Below, in pieces: positions 21,685-35,022 of a DNA stretch of 64,000 bases. The notes below the pieces were generated by a model that ran no database searches, had not been told where the DNA came from, and saw only the letters and a program-made list of their open reading frames with translations. The position numbers and the translations under genes are program-made. Location of the stretch: contig NC_034411.1 in assembly GCF_002078875.1 (NCBI RefSeq), forward strand, positions 56,163,464 to 56,227,463. Direction: 5' to 3'. The DNA is from Numida meleagris (Eukaryota; Chordata; Aves; Galliformes; Numididae). The stretch's first letter is position 1. Each line of letters starts with the position of its first letter.

Positions 21685-24600
21685 TGTTGCAAAGATTCAC
21701 TCACCACTGCTGGATTGCTCTTTCTTTCTTACAACCAAGTCTGAAAATGCAGTGACTTGTGAAGGAAGAAAGATTCCACATTAGAAGACAACACTGAAAC
21801 CATGAAGACAAGTGCTAGAAACACGCTTAGCAATTTCTTTATTATGTACTTGCAAAGGGAGAATAGGATGGCCCAGCACAAAAGAAGCATTCCCTGGAAT
21901 GTATCTAAGATTCCTATTTCTTATGTTTCTTTAAAACCGTTGAAACCTGATTTTATGGAAGAAAACAATACCTCAAATACTGATTTCCCACCCTCCCCCC
22001 AATACTTAATACTTTCAAATTAAACAACAAAAGCCAGAACCACTTATTGGCAATTGTCTGAGAATGGGAAGTACTGTAACATAGCAACCCTGAAAAAGGA
22101 ATTGAAAAACCCATCACAACACATGATTAGAAAAAGAGGTTATGAAGACTTGGGCCTCACAAAAATCAGAGGGAAGGTACCCATTGACTTCTGTTGGATC
22201 CAAATTTCACTCAGCAGGAATTCTGAGTATGCAAAACCAAACTATATGACAACTTGGCCCAGACATTGTAATTTACACTTGTGAAAGTGCCATGCCACTG
22301 ATGCATCAGTGTATGCGTATTACAGACCAGAGATGCATTTTAGCTAATACAGATAGTTGTATATCCTTTCATGATTTATATGCATAGCGATATCAAAAAC
22401 AAACACAACTAATGTTAGATCTGTAGCAAGGTATCTGTATGAACCATTTCTGCAGTCTAGGTTTGTTTTTGTAGGGCCTTGTTCTATAGGTTATATTCAT
22501 GAAAAGCTTGGTATACATTTTGTGTTCTCCAGAGAAATGCAGAACTGCACTGTGCATACAGGGTGTGCATAATGGTAAACTGAGGATTTTTCATCATCTT
22601 ATCTGAGTGATGTGTTGATAACATGAAAAGCAAGGAGGAGGAGCTGTTCCATTTCACCTGACAAGGAAGTGCTTTTCAGAGAGTCCACAACAATGACTAG
22701 GTTTTTAATAACAACAAGCGGTAGACGTGGGCAAAACTTAACCTAGGATCTCCACTGAGGCAACTGTTTGCCATTCACATTAAAGGAAAAATGATTTAAA
22801 CACAGGGCTGGGAAAAATACAAGAGTATAAAATGCTCTGGCCATAAAATTGTAGGTTTCTTATTCTATTGAACTATTAAAGTATTGTAACACGCAAATAC
22901 GTAAGCATTCATTAACACCCAAAGTACTAAATCATAGCATATACTAGTTATGTTGCACAGAAATTCTCTATTGCTCTATATAAAACTAGGTTTAAATACA
23001 CTGCTGTATAAATAAATCTGTTACTGGAATATGTTGCTGTGAGTTTATACACTACAACCAATAGGCAAGTGGCAGAAGAATGGAACTAATAAAAATGTGC
23101 CAGTTAACTTTTTTCCGCCTCCTCCTTTTGCCAGGTTTTGCCTGTATTTTGTCTGCTCACTGAGCCCTACTGCAGATACTTTCCCATACGAGCAGTTACA
23201 AATTGTCAAGGCATGCATGCTATGACCCTTTGGCCGTGAACTGTTGGAGGTGGTAGGCCTGACTTTCAGTGCCATGAGCTACCACGCATGCTGCTGGCCT
23301 ATCATACACTCTGATGGCTTCCTCTGATCTGCCTATCCAGTGCCGTAACATCTTTGCTCCTGTAGCATAGGTGTTTCAAGTAAGTGTGCAGTGTACTAGT
23401 CTGGGAAATAATCAGAATATAGAGCAAAAGTCTGAAAGAAATTTTAAAAATAAGATTGCCGCAAGCTGTTTACCATCTAATAGAGAGATGCATATGGTGA
23501 GCATTCCACTGTATTTTAACACCAGTGCTACATCTTGAGAACAATCACACTAATAAGAAACCCTGTTAAAGTATTTTCCCACCATACAACCCTCCAGCCG
23601 GAAACAATTTCTGACAATGGTTTCACTTTTTTAATAATTATATTCTTAGCAGCCCCATTGTTCTGGGCTGGTCCCACAGATATCTAATTTTTAGTAGGAT
23701 AACATACATTATTATAACATATTAGAATTTTTAACCAGAAAAATTCCCTCTGACTTCACAGACTTAAGGGAGCTATGTCACCATATGTGGTTTCTTGCAT
23801 TTTTCTGATTACTGTATTCTAGAACTAAATAAACTGTCACACCAGCTTTATCTGTGACAGATTTCACTGACAGTGGATGTTTATGGACAAGAAATAAGAA
23901 GTTTGTTTTAACTCATCAGAAAATGAGTCTAAATGAATAGGCTTAAAGCCTCATCTCTTTATGATTATTTTGTTATTTGCTAAACTGACTCACAGTAATT
24001 CTTACTGTAGCAGCTCCCTTCTCTCCTGCACTTTAACCAATGGCTTATCATCATGTCCATTAGAAACTCTTCTTAAGAAGTCTGTGACTTGCAGCAAAAA
24101 TGCCCACTAGCAATACCAACCTTTTACACTACTCCCAGATGTTGTTTGAACATACTTTTAGCTTTTTAATGTAAATGTGCATATGAATGTTAGCAACAAA
24201 AGTTTACAGCATTATTTAAGCCAGAAAGGCGCTGCACAAGTTTTGGCTTCCCATTACTCAGCTCAGTGTACCCCAGGCTTCATACACAAGAACTGTGTTA
24301 TTTCATTTGCCAGGTTCTTTTAAACAGCAAGATGCCTTAAGTCAGAACCCAGGGATCTACTATCAGCTTGAAACTGGGCCCAAGTATGCTCACAAGGTAC
24401 ATGAACAACACGACATGCCAATTCAGACACTGCTGCCAAATTTGCAGCCGTTGGGGACTTCCTGATGTTTATTAGTCATATTCCAGTATCATGCGGTGTG
24501 CAATATGAGCTGCTTCTTGCTGACTGCAGACTCCAAAGTGGCGTCATGAACTCTTTGGGGAAAACAGACATCATTCGTTTTATTAAGGACCTGGCTGGGA

Positions 24601-24956
24601 CCCCTCACAAGTCTTGCCCACCTTGTATTTAAAAAGAAATATCTGTAGGTTCTTTCTCTTCCTTGTTCTTTAAAAATTGAGTACTTTAATCAGTTCTGAA
24701 CACATTTCTTTCACTACCAAAAACATAACCTGTCAGGAAACTTCTTCAACATTTATAGGACCGTGAATGTTTAGCAAAATAATATTGAACAGCAGCTGCA
24801 ATAGTCAAATCTGACTGGAAGACAGTACAGCATCATTATAGCAAGCATGTAAAAAAAGCAGAGGAAGATGGGGCTAATGGGAGTAGAGGGCAAAACCCTT
24901 CTGATACATCTTCCCCTGATTAATCTGCATCTACTGAACTTTTCAATACAACTAAA

Positions 24957-25331
24957 TCATTTTGAAAATACTTTTTTTTTAATCCATGAAACTTCTGGGA
25001 AAGCAGCTGTCCTAGGAATACCATGATGTTCTAACTGATGTCCTCCTAAGACATACCCATCCAGCCTGAGCTGCCATGAGTCAAATCCATACTGAGTAGC
25101 CTGCTGGCAGTCATTGGCACTGGTCAGTGGTACTCCGCTGCTGCTTGGTGTAGACATAGCTATTGAGCTATTAGCAAAACTGCTATGAAGCACATAGGAC
25201 AGGGTCCTGGAAGGGTAATTTTGCTGACTTCCAGAGGACACTCAAAGCCTCTCTGAACACTTTGTTGTGAATATGCTGTCAGAAGAGGTTTCACTGAAAG
25301 AATCAGCTCCACACTGAGCTTTGATATATTG
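24957..25331 (-). other. Coding-like frame broken by one TGA, possible exon or pseudogene
   Basis: Read leftward, an acceptor-like CTATTTTCAG ends at 25332. The frame then runs on to 24957, interrupted only by a TGA at 25242-25244. Its composition is unlike the surrounding DNA translated at random: Ser, Thr, Gln and Tyr-rich, including GADSFSETSSDSIFTTK before the stop and SSGSQQNYPSRTLSYVLHSS and AMSTPSSSGVPLTSANDCQQ after it. The TGA could be a decayed CGA. The frame ends after an A9 run (25007-24970 region), which could be the trace of a poly(A) tail. I do not recognise a family, and a chance open frame remains quite possible. Confidence 0.15.
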
Positions 25332-27790
25332 CTGAAAATAGTTTGATCTGGTTTATAATGATGTTTTCTTTAGCATTGACTAAATTGATTGTATGGACAA
25401 AGTCCATTAATGGTAACAAGCAACTGTCTTAGGTGGCAGATGAATAAGGGCACCAAATATCACAAGGACTGTATGAGGTACAATCATCTCTTTCTGTATA
25501 TCCTGTACAGCTTAATACAATTTATACTTTAAAAAGAAATAAAGTTGGATTAATTATAAGTAGATTTAAAAATATATCAATATTAATAAGCAATACATTT
25601 GAATGTTTCCAAATAATTTTTTAATTGCTCAAGTGTCTAGCTGAATATTCTTCACTTCTCAAAAGTGAATCTAATGTTCTTATTGGCACTGAGACTTTTC
25701 AATAGTTATATGTTTGTATAATGAAATATAAACAAGAAATGGAATCAAGTAGGAAATAAAGTTTATGTTATGCAGGACTATTTCAGTAAAAACTAAAATG
25801 CTATAAACTCACCCATGAAGAAACTTATCAAATGAAATTTCACTCTACACCAAAAGAAACTTCAGATTTCAGAAATCAAATGTTAAATCAAGTGATGTTT
25901 AAACTAACTCATTTTTATACTATACAAAGTTAAAAATGGTGCTAGAAGAGGTGTAAGTGTGCATGGAGCCAGGAGACTGCTATTAAAAGGCTCTATCAAT
26001 CTCCCTTCAAAGTCAATAGAAAGTTATCTATTCATTAGACTACAAGCTGAACATTCCCTAGAGCTGATTAAAGTGGTACAGTCTTACTGGAAAATACTGA
26101 CCATATATTTAGTTGTACTGGCCCATCTTTTAGGATGAGTAACTTTGGAGAGTAAATGAATCCAGTGGGAAAGCTTGTAGTTCACTGAGCTCTCAATACC
26201 TACATGCAGTATTCTGGTATGCACTTTTTTATGACTTTCACATTTTTCCCTCTAGAAGGATTGTCTGAGTTGACTAAAGGAGTTAAAAAAACATTTATGG
26301 TGGTGTTGGATTTCACGGGTGAGCTCAAAGATCATTCATTACTTTTTTTTTCATTCTTGGGTTAGAAAAAAGCATAAGCTCATTTAAAGTTCATATGCCT
26401 AGTTCTTTTTTAAAAATGATGTCCTTTCTGTGATATTAAGCGATTGTATTTTTTTTTAATTACATCTTTTGTAGCTGCTATGTAGATGTTTAAACTTATT
26501 TTGGTAGTTTTTACTATTATATGTGGCTACAAATGGAGCCCTACTATAATGGACTACTGAAGGAGTCATTCAATTGGATAAACCATGGGTTAGCAGAACA
26601 GTGTACCAACAGAGACACAGTCACACCTCGTACTTTTGGTCCCAGTAAAACATTGTCTTCCCGCTTGCAGGCTATACCCTGTCTCTGTTTCTAAGACCAC
26701 ACAAATAGCCACTGCCTCAGCACAATAAAAGGTATCATCAGTTGATACGAGAAAAACTCTGCTCCTTGTCACATCAAGTCACTTGAAAGGGATGGTCATG
26801 ATTCTGTTTAGGAATTTGCCTTTATCAAGACTTCCTTATCTGTTTAACACAGTCACAGGGGAGGAGCTACAGTCTCACTCTGAGACTGCATAGCTACAAC
26901 ATGTGCTATGCATGAGCATTGCGCAATACTCCAATAGCAAGCGCTGGGAGCCCACATTTTGTAATCCCAGTTCACAAGCTATAAATAAACATGCAATTTA
27001 TCCCTCTCCACAGAACAAACTGAACATATTCTGGTATCCCCTTCATGTTAAGAATAAGATTTTAATTTTCTTCCCAAATACTAAAAGGTACTTGACCAAT
27101 TTTAATTAGTTAGGGCAACATCATGCATGTATTTAGGAAAAAGAGGAGAATGGAGTTCATTACTGATTTCACAGGTGCTTTTGTAATGTTTTGTACTCCT
27201 TTTCACTTGTTCTTAAAGTTCAAGACATGAAAAGCTATTTAGTTGTGGCTTTCTGGCCCTCCTGATTGCTTGCTTTTTAAATTGTAGAACTGTCTTGCTG
27301 TCCTTGACTTCAGACAACACATTTTCTGCAAGAGCCTTGGACTTGGATACTCAACTCCTCAGCACTCTGAAATAGTTGGAAACTCCTTCAAGATACACAG
27401 AAGAATTTTTTTTCTCCTTTTTAACATTTTTATAGACTCCTGATAGTGTGCTTCATACTGTCAACATTTAGTGCCTGGCACTTTGAGATGTATGAAGTAC
27501 TAGAGAGCTCCTGTACCTAGTGCGAAAAAAAAAGTAGGAAGAACAAATTGTTTAAAAATAAAGCCATTCAAGATAAAAAAATATATATATTTTTAAATGT
27601 AATGGGTATTAGTCACTGGAACAATCATTCCTCATTGTCCTTTTTAGATTAAAAATCTTTGAATCTTCTTGCACAATTTTGGTAATGCATTTTAATACAG
27701 CTCATTTTTGGGAATGATTTTGGTTGTGTTATTTATTCTTTTTTTATTGACCACTTATTTACTATTATTTAAATAAATATGCATCAGTTT

Positions 27791-27840
27791 TTATCTATAT
27801 ATATGCATATATATCTATATAAATATATATCTAGATATTT
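27791..27840. repeat. AT-rich simple repeat
   Basis: Imperfect (TA)n/(ATCT)n tract with nested TATATATA runs. A shorter one is at 27574-27595. Confidence 0.8.
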
Positions 27841-28875
27841 ACTTGGCTAGCATCTCTGCAACTTTGGAAGTACCCCAAACATATTTTAGATAGAAATGAT
27901 GAGGAATTACTAGCTATTGGATGTACCTAGCAGAATTTTTCTAAGAAAGACAGAGGACTTGATGACTGGGCCTAATTTCTGGACATGCAATTGTAACCAA
28001 AGTAGAGTACTGGTGGAGTTTTCAGAGTAAATAAAGTTCTGAGCCCAGAGAGACCTTACAATGATCAGGTAACGTTTTAAGAAGAACTTTCATGTCAGGT
28101 GAGAAGATTAACTCCTAACACAATACGTCTCAGAAGATAAGGCATACACACAATAGATCGAAAATGGAGCATTCTTCTCCCTTTACAAAAGGCAAACAGG
28201 AGCACAGTGAGCCTTGCCCCAAGTCACACCAAGTCATTAGTGAGGTACGGGCAGAATCCACTCCATGCCTTACCAACAACCCTATTAATTAGCATTATTT
28301 ATACTCTTTCTATTATTACAAACAATTATAGCAGGCCTGGAAAGAAAACTAAGGGAAAAACAAACAATCCAATTTATCAGCCTGTTTTATTTTATCTGTT
28401 TTGGTATAATGCTACTACATGTACAAACTCTGAACAGTACATAAAATGTTTTAATGGCCACGACAGAGGGTTACTAGCTAAAGAACAATTAAGCTGTTAC
28501 CTCCTGAGTTGCCTGTTATACATTCACATCTGGAGGGAAATTATATTCTAAAGGCTAAGCCTACAAAGGGGTCTTTGGCAACAATGGGCAGTGCTCTGCC
28601 TAAGCTCAAGCATCCAAGGGCCAAAGCCAAAAAGAAACCTTGGCCTTGTAATTCTTTCCACAGCTGTGCTCATCAGCCAGGCACCTCACTCCAGTGCCTA
28701 CCTGCCTCAGTACCCGCTGGAATCCACAGCAATCACCACACAGAGCAGGGACACTTGCCCAGCCAAAGGAAAGCCTTGAGGAGGGGATAGATCTTGGGTA
28801 TCAGGACTTTCTAGGGCACACATGCCTAGTATGATCTGCCTGGCTCACCTCCTGGAGTGAAGTGCTCAAGCTAGC

Positions 28876-28910
28876 TTTTCTTTTTTCTCTTTTTTTTTTT
28901 TCTTCTGTTT
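28876..28910 (+). repeat. Polypyrimidine tract
   Basis: Continuous C/T run including a T12 stretch. It is followed by no AG acceptor that leads into an open frame of note. Confidence 0.7.
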
Positions 28911-29153
28911 GACAGCCAAAAAAATAGTTGTTTTGTCAGTTTTGAAGACTTTATAGAAAGATCTGTCAGTACTCTCTGTGTTTCAGGAATCTTAAAACTT
29001 GGCAATATGTTGGGAGGACCAGTGAGTCCCTGGAGCCAGGTTTTGGGCAGGAGCTTCTTATATCTGTTGGTGCTACTGATGAGATGTCCCCAAATACTTT
29101 GCACAGCCACTTTCAGAGACTAAATACAACAGAATCTACACACTCAACAAAAT

Positions 29154-29265
29154 AGAATCATAAAATCGTAGAACAGCTTAGGTTGGAAGGGACCTTAAAT
29201 ATCATTGAGCGCCATTCCCCTTTCTGTGGGCAGGGTTGCCAACCACTAGATCAGGTGTGATATTT
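29154..29265 (-). mobile_element. CR1 LINE 3' fragment
   Basis: Antisense CR1 tail: GAATCATAAAATCGTAGAAC (decayed octamers), AGGTTGGAAGGGACCTTAAA, then GTGGGCAGGGTTGCCAACCA and CTAGATCAGGT. It is a severely 5'-truncated copy of about 110 bases. Confidence 0.9.
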
Positions 29266-30628
29266 AGTGCATTAAGAACTTCTCAGAGTTTTTAAAAAAA
29301 TATGTATTAGATTTTCTTAAGGGATATGGATTAGGGCTGAAAACAAAATACAAGAGGGTGAAGTGTCAGTCACAGATACCACATCTACACTGAGGGGTGG
29401 AAAGATCTGGGGGGAGGACAAAAAGAATAAGTGAAGTACCCAGAACTTGACCCAGATGCACCCCTACGTATCTTCACTGCCTTGCTCATTAACCAAGTAT
29501 GTGCCATAAAATTTGCAGGTGAGAAAAACTGGAATAACTGAACATGTGTTTCAATAAGTACAGTTTAGAGCTGGTGGGTATCACACATCTCATTCCTTCA
29601 CTGTCATTAATCACTCAATAACTGAACACTACATTCTGGGCTCAGCATCTTCCTTGCACCTCAAGGAAAGAGTTAAAGCAACCAGACCAGAGGCTACACT
29701 GAGAGATAAATAAATTGATATTTTTATTTACTAGTCTAAGAAAGGGAAAGTATGAATACAATTTGATGGCAGGTCACTTGAGATAAGGAAGAAAGGCCTG
29801 GATTCCAGTCCTAAGCTAGTGACAGCTTAGTATAAAAGACCAGAGCTGTTTCAATGGAAGGGAATTAGCTATTCCACGACAACCAAAAGCCTTGACATCT
29901 GAGATGGACAGATAAAGGACAGAACTGAAGCTGTATAAATATTTTAACCAGTACTAAACTCATTGGTGGCCATCATGGAATATTTAAGGGCATTCAAAAA
30001 TTGGCTACCAGATCAAAGCTCATATGAAAACTCAATGAGGCAACCACTAATTTGCAAATCCCATTGAGCTTCAGGAATGAGTAAATTACTAAATTGCTTC
30101 GCTCTGTATATAAGACTCCAGGCATACTCTACAGCAGAGTTTTTGCTGTTTACAAGTTTTAAAATAAAACCCTTAAGCAGGATTAAGCAAAAACTGAGAA
30201 GGAGGTTGATAATCTCTAAGGTAGATTTTGGTCCTCAAGGGTGCAGGTTGCCTTTATGGATGTGGTTGTAATTCTGGAGTAGTTCTGTGGAGCTACCTGT
30301 GAATTTATCACATCCACACTTAAAGCTGAATGCTAAACATGTTCAAACCTGAGAGTTCCCCCCCCCCCATTTTTTACAGGATAAAGGGAGTAAGTTCCAA
30401 GTTCTCCCCAGAGCAGTCCAAAAAATAAAAAATAAAAAAATAAAACCAACAAAAACACAAGTTTGTTTACAAGCATTGTTCCTGATTTAGCAAATATTTA
30501 GGCACTATCACCAGTCTTGATGAAATGCTGTAATGTGATGGAAAGTACAACATTAATAGCAGGCTGCCTCAAATGAGAACAAGCCCAAATGCAACAACTG
30601 TAGACACAGAAACAAAAGAAGAAAACCT
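29266..30628. other. Unique DNA with simple repeats
   Basis: No gene seen. A C-run at 30357-30369 followed by T6, and an A-rich (AAAAAAT)n tract at 30420-30446, lie near the right end, just beyond the LTR-like repeat. They may belong to its decayed body. Confidence 0.5.
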
Positions 30629-30825
30629 GCTTACCTTTGAAAGGCCACAGGTAGGCAGGGATCTCCAGCTCCTTTTTTTTTTTTCTTGCCACCACTGCCA
30701 ACCCTTAAATGAGGTCTGGGAAGGGGTGGATCCTGGCTTCACACCTGGTCACTCAGGTGCATGCAATGCCTTCCCACCAGCTGCTCAAGCACTGCTTCAA
30801 GCCGTGACTTAGCATTTCCACTACA
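30629..30825 (-). repeat. Unnamed dispersed repeat, LTR-like, copy 1
   Basis: This shares an extended block with 55531-55774: CCCTTAAATGAGGTCTG, then a GGGTGGA.CC.GGCT.CAC block, CAGGTG...GCCTTC, and a run ending AGCCGTGACTTAGCATTTCC. Read on the minus strand the right edge looks like a TG start (TGTAGTGG...). A TATA-like CATTTAAGGG is at 30711-30702, and about 70 bases later there is a good splice donor CAAAG|GTAAGC (exon end 30635). The order of edge, promoter box and donor fits an LTR or other promoter-carrying retroelement. I do not know the family name. A T12 run has expanded inside this copy. Confidence 0.65.
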
Positions 30826-33800
30826 CCTGGTCACTGAAAAAAAATGGATTCAAACAACAAAAATCACAAAATTCCTTTAGAAACTGTTCATTAGCACATA
30901 TTAAAAAAAAAAAAAAAAGTTAACAAGTAGTGGAATCTTTTCAGTGCCACTCTAATTTTGAGTTGTTGTTTTGTGGTGTGTTTTTTTTCCTGGCATTTAA
31001 TGCCTGCTTAGTTTACACTGCCAGATTGTTCTTGGTTAAAATAGAGATATTGCCTCAAACTAGCATGAATTTAGGGCTTAGGCTCCCTGAAAGAACTCTG
31101 GATGTAGTTCAGATGGTGATGTAATCTTATCCTTTATATCCTAAGGTTAGTTTTGGCACTTCTTTCTCAAAGAAAAGCAAAAGGATGCTATGATTGTAGG
31201 TAAAATCACCATTGCTGAGATGGGGAAGCCTAGAAAAGGCTTCCTCTTGATGCCTCTGGAGCACATGGGAAGACAGGTATCACTTTCCTTCCATTCTTAG
31301 ACACCACGCCAGTAGAGCTGTCTGTGCACACAGACATCATGCTTTCTGAGGCCACAGGACAGCACAGAACTGTATGTCTTCTCTCACCTAACCAAACTGC
31401 TTCTTGAGTTAGAAACACATGCCCTAGGAAAATCCTTGAGCTGCTTCCTCACCTGTACTGAGACCATACTCTATCCTACATCAGCCAAAACCTGCAAGGC
31501 ATAAGCTGGCCTTGAGTGTTGTATTACAAATAACGCACAACAATATTCTTTCACAAGGGACATGCTCCCTTCTGTAAATGTGTATTTCTTTTGCAAATTG
31601 GAGCTGCTAAAGAGAGGATAAATCGCAGAAAACAGTTATCACAGCATGATGTGCATGCTTAGTTTTGGAGGTCAGAGCACATGCAGTATGCTTTTCCTCT
31701 CTTCAAAGCCATAGAAGAGCTGAGGGAGACATTATTATTTCACAGGATCATCAGAAGTGCATCCAAAGGTGTAGCAAACGATTTTTTTCCCACTGTACAC
31801 TTGTTTTGCTTCCTAATCCAGTGAATTTTTTGTTCAATGTCTTTAAAAACCCAATAGGGAAAATACTCCTGTCATCGTCGATACTGTAAATTACCAATGA
31901 CGTGAAAGCTGAAGATAAGCTATACTGAAAGTTGTGTGTGCAACACTTTTTTCACCTATAACAAAATAATTCAACGATTACTAATTTTTAGGCAAGTAGT
32001 GGGAATTTTTCAGAAATTTATTCTTTCATCCCACAGAAAAATATTCAGTGCAGTAGCAGCTAGTTCAAAACTTGATTTCTTAATCAAAACTAGAGAGAAA
32101 CTAGAGGAAGTGATGGGAAGAGAAACTGACAGAAAAATCAGAATAGCAAAGAGCAACTTAATCAGACACTGTCTTGGACAGAGAAAGACACAGACTAAAG
32201 ACCATACTCGACTTACTACTTATTACATAAACTTTGATAGTTTCAGCAGGAGAGCCTTCTATGGAACAAGCCATTATCTATTCTTTAGAGCTGCTCACTT
32301 TCAGATAAAGAGAATAGCATAAAAAGAACAGAAATTGACTCTCATATGCACCGCAAGCATCAAAAACATAGGCTGCTATCATGGGTTGCTTTTGACTGCC
32401 TTTTCCTTCACCTGTTCTTATCAATAGAGCTTTGAAGAATTTGATTTCATGGTGGTTGCATTTATGAAGACTTCACAAATTTCATGGGACAAGAAATGTG
32501 CTTCTTGCCCGCCTGTCCTGCAGATGCTTATTTTCTAAATTGGAAATTTATTGTAGTGTGATCATCTGCAGCATTACATTATTTTTCTAATGCTAGAATC
32601 AGTCTTCCCTATAAAAAAGTTAAGTGAGCCTTATCAGAAACCAGGACTGTCATAATTATGATTGTCAGGATCCTCGAAATTAATTACAACTTCAAGCTGT
32701 AACAGAGCCTAAAATAGCAAGTGCTGCTGGTGATCCAAAAATCACTCACAGCATGTTCAAGCTAGTATTTGGCAGAGAGCATATGCAACTTAAAAAAGAA
32801 CATAACCCTTTAGGCCCATGCAAGCAATTAAGTTCTTTGTGGAAATGTCAGACCATAAGTCTGAAAAGACCTTTCAATTGTTTACATACAATTTTCCTCT
32901 AATTAGTGAGAACTGATTTTAATTTTTCCCCCTTCATTTTTCAAATAGGACCAGATGGGCTTAAGTTTGGAGGGCAGCTGTTCTGTTCAAAAACAAAACA
33001 AAACAAAATGAAAAAAAAAAGTGTTTCTTGCCAAGTCAGACCCCATGATTCTTACAGTGATGGGGGTACAAGTAAATGCCAATCAGCTTAGCAGCATTTA
33101 AAGATACGTAAGGAACTTAGCCTGGGAGCTCTGCTGACGACGTAAAACAAGAAGACATTTCCAGAAGTGTCTGTCAAACAAAGTATAAAAATAATCAGAG
33201 ACTGATGGCAGAAGTTACTGACATTCTAGCTGGTGTACAAGTGGGTGAAATTAAACAGCACTGTACCAACATTAATTTCATTGTTGCAGTGCTCTTTGCT
33301 AAAATTCTAAATGCAGTAACTAGTGGGTTAAAAATATACGATACAGCTGTGTTTTATCAGAGCTACCTTAAAATGCTAATGGAGAGGATTTTGTTTTTTG
33401 CACAACCTGTTAAATCACTGCCCTCATATTAGCTTGTGCTGCCTGTGCCACTTCTCTGCTGCTCTGTCTTTATCTGAGAGACAGTGGCTTATTCTTCTGT
33501 CTCTGTACCCTCTTCCTGCTCCTCTGAGCCGACACCAACTTTCAGTCCTGTGTGTGATAACCCTAACCCTGACTAATAGCAAAATAGGTCAGCAGAATGC
33601 AAGGCAAATGTCTCCTGTCTAATTGTTAGGATTGCACGTCTTTGCTGGAGTCTTGCCTCAGCTCGGATATGTCAGGAAATGCTACACAAGTCCTTTGATT
33701 TTTTGTGCTTCAGCCTGTAAACTGAGAACAACAGTTATCAATATTGTCAGAGAAAGGAGAGGCTTTGCTAAACAGTGGTTGTTTGAAATCCCTGGATGAG

Positions 33801-34412
33801 AAGGTACTTATGTAAATGCTAACACATAGACAGCTCTTTTACAGGAGAGGATAAATAACATGAAACATAGTGATTATATTTTATTATTTTCTTTCCTTCT
33901 CAATGCCTTTCAAACATCTTACTGCACTTCTACTAAAGAAGCCCAAATAAAGGATCCTATTAGAGTCAAAGTCAGACTTTTGGTTATAAATGCAAATCCT
34001 TGGAAGTTATCATGCTAGTCTGAGCTCTTGTTAGAATTTAGATGAGTTATCTTTGATCATTTTGCTTCTGCTTTGTCTCTGTGGTTTGACAGTCTTTCTG
34101 TTTGAACAAAAAGCTCTTTGCAACAAAAACTGTTTGTAAATGGGCTCTGGTACCAAATCTAATTTCAGTCCTACTGACACTGCTGTAAGACAGAGTGCTA
34201 AAATTTAATTTATTTAGTATTTAGATTTACAACTACATTCCAATGGAAACTTACAGTCTGGGAGACAAATGATTTCCTCTTACATTGACACAGCCTGCAG
34301 GAAAGTGTTCCACTCAGTAAATCAAAACAAGAAACGAAACGTAGGTGATGTCAGTGCTGCTGCAATACAAAGATGAGACAGAAGAAGGATTTCCAGGACA
34401 AGATTAATAAAT
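30826..34412. other. Unique AT-rich DNA
   Basis: No gene or recognised dispersed repeat. An A16 run is at 30902-30917. A (CAAAA)n tract is at 32988-33008 and an A10 run at 33011-33020. A minimal telomere-like AACCCTAACCCT is at 33559-33570. Frames of 74 to 128 codons here (for example 31936-32322) carry no recognisable domain. Confidence 0.55.
32988..33020 (+). repeat. A-rich pentanucleotide repeat
   Basis: About four AAAAC/CAAAA units followed by ATG and an A10 run. Confidence 0.8.
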
Positions 34413-35022
34413 GAATCAGAGAATCATAGAATGGCTTAGGTTGCAAGGGGCCTTAAAAATCATCTAGTTCAACCATACTGCCATGAGCAGGATTGCCCTG
34501 CATCAGATCAGGCTGCCCAGGACCTCATCCAGCCTGGCCTTGAATACCTCCAAGGATGGGGCATCCATAGCTTCTCTGGGCAGCCTGTACCAGTACCTCA
34601 CAGCCCTCTGAGTGAAAAATTTCCCCCTGATATCTAATCTAAACCTCCCCTCTTACAGTTTGAAACCATTCCCCCTTGTCCTATCACTACCAGACATGTA
34701 AAAATTCAGTCCCCCTCCTGCTTATATGCTCACTTCAAGAACTGAAAGACTGCTGTTCAGCTTCTCCAAGCTGAACAAGCCCAGCTCCACCAACATTTCT
34801 TCATAAGAGAGGTACTCCAGCCCTTTCAGCATTTTCGTGGCTCTCCTCTGGATCTGCTCTAACAGCTCCACATCTTTCTTGTGGTGGGGACTCTAGATCT
34901 GGATGTAGTATTCCATATGGGAACACATGAGGGCAGAGTAGAGGCGGACAATCATCTCCCTCACCCTGCTGGCCACCCCACTTTTGATGCAGCCCAAGAT
35001 ACTGTTGGCCTTTTCGGCTGTT
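34413..35022 (-). mobile_element. CR1 LINE 3' fragment, about 600 bases
   Basis: Antisense CR1. From the left it has the octamer tail (GAATCAGAGAATCATAGAAT), the GGTTGCAAGGGGCCTTAAAA block, GGATGGGGCATCCATAGCTT, CTCTGGGCAGCCTGTACCAG and CCTTGTCCTATCACTACCAG. It then enters the end of ORF2 (antisense of the [15 protein letters not shown] region near 34905-34960, and of QQCA...KANSILG near 34985-35015). Coding signatures are decayed. The 5' break is sharp at about 35022, where similarity ends at TTTTCGGCTG. Confidence 0.92.

Larger units (their letters stand above)
21690..29150. other. Long repeat-poor stretch, no confirmed gene
   Basis: About 7.5 kb of AT-rich DNA without any recognised dispersed repeat. 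It holds AT-rich simple sequence at 27574-27595 and 27791-27840, a pyrimidine tract at 28876-28910, and the coding-like minus-strand frame described at 24957-25331. A pure stretch of this length without a CR1 is not unusual for a bird genome. Confidence 0.5.

Noticed and set aside
31936..32322. 128-codon plus-strand open frame, the longest outside the CpG island and repeats apart from one at 41485-41901
   Set aside because: Length is within chance for 64 kb in six frames; no domain, no acceptor or donor defining it, and composition matches random translation of AT-rich DNA.
33559..33570. Telomere-like AACCCTAACCCT
   Set aside because: Only two units; this occurs by chance and there is no tract around it.
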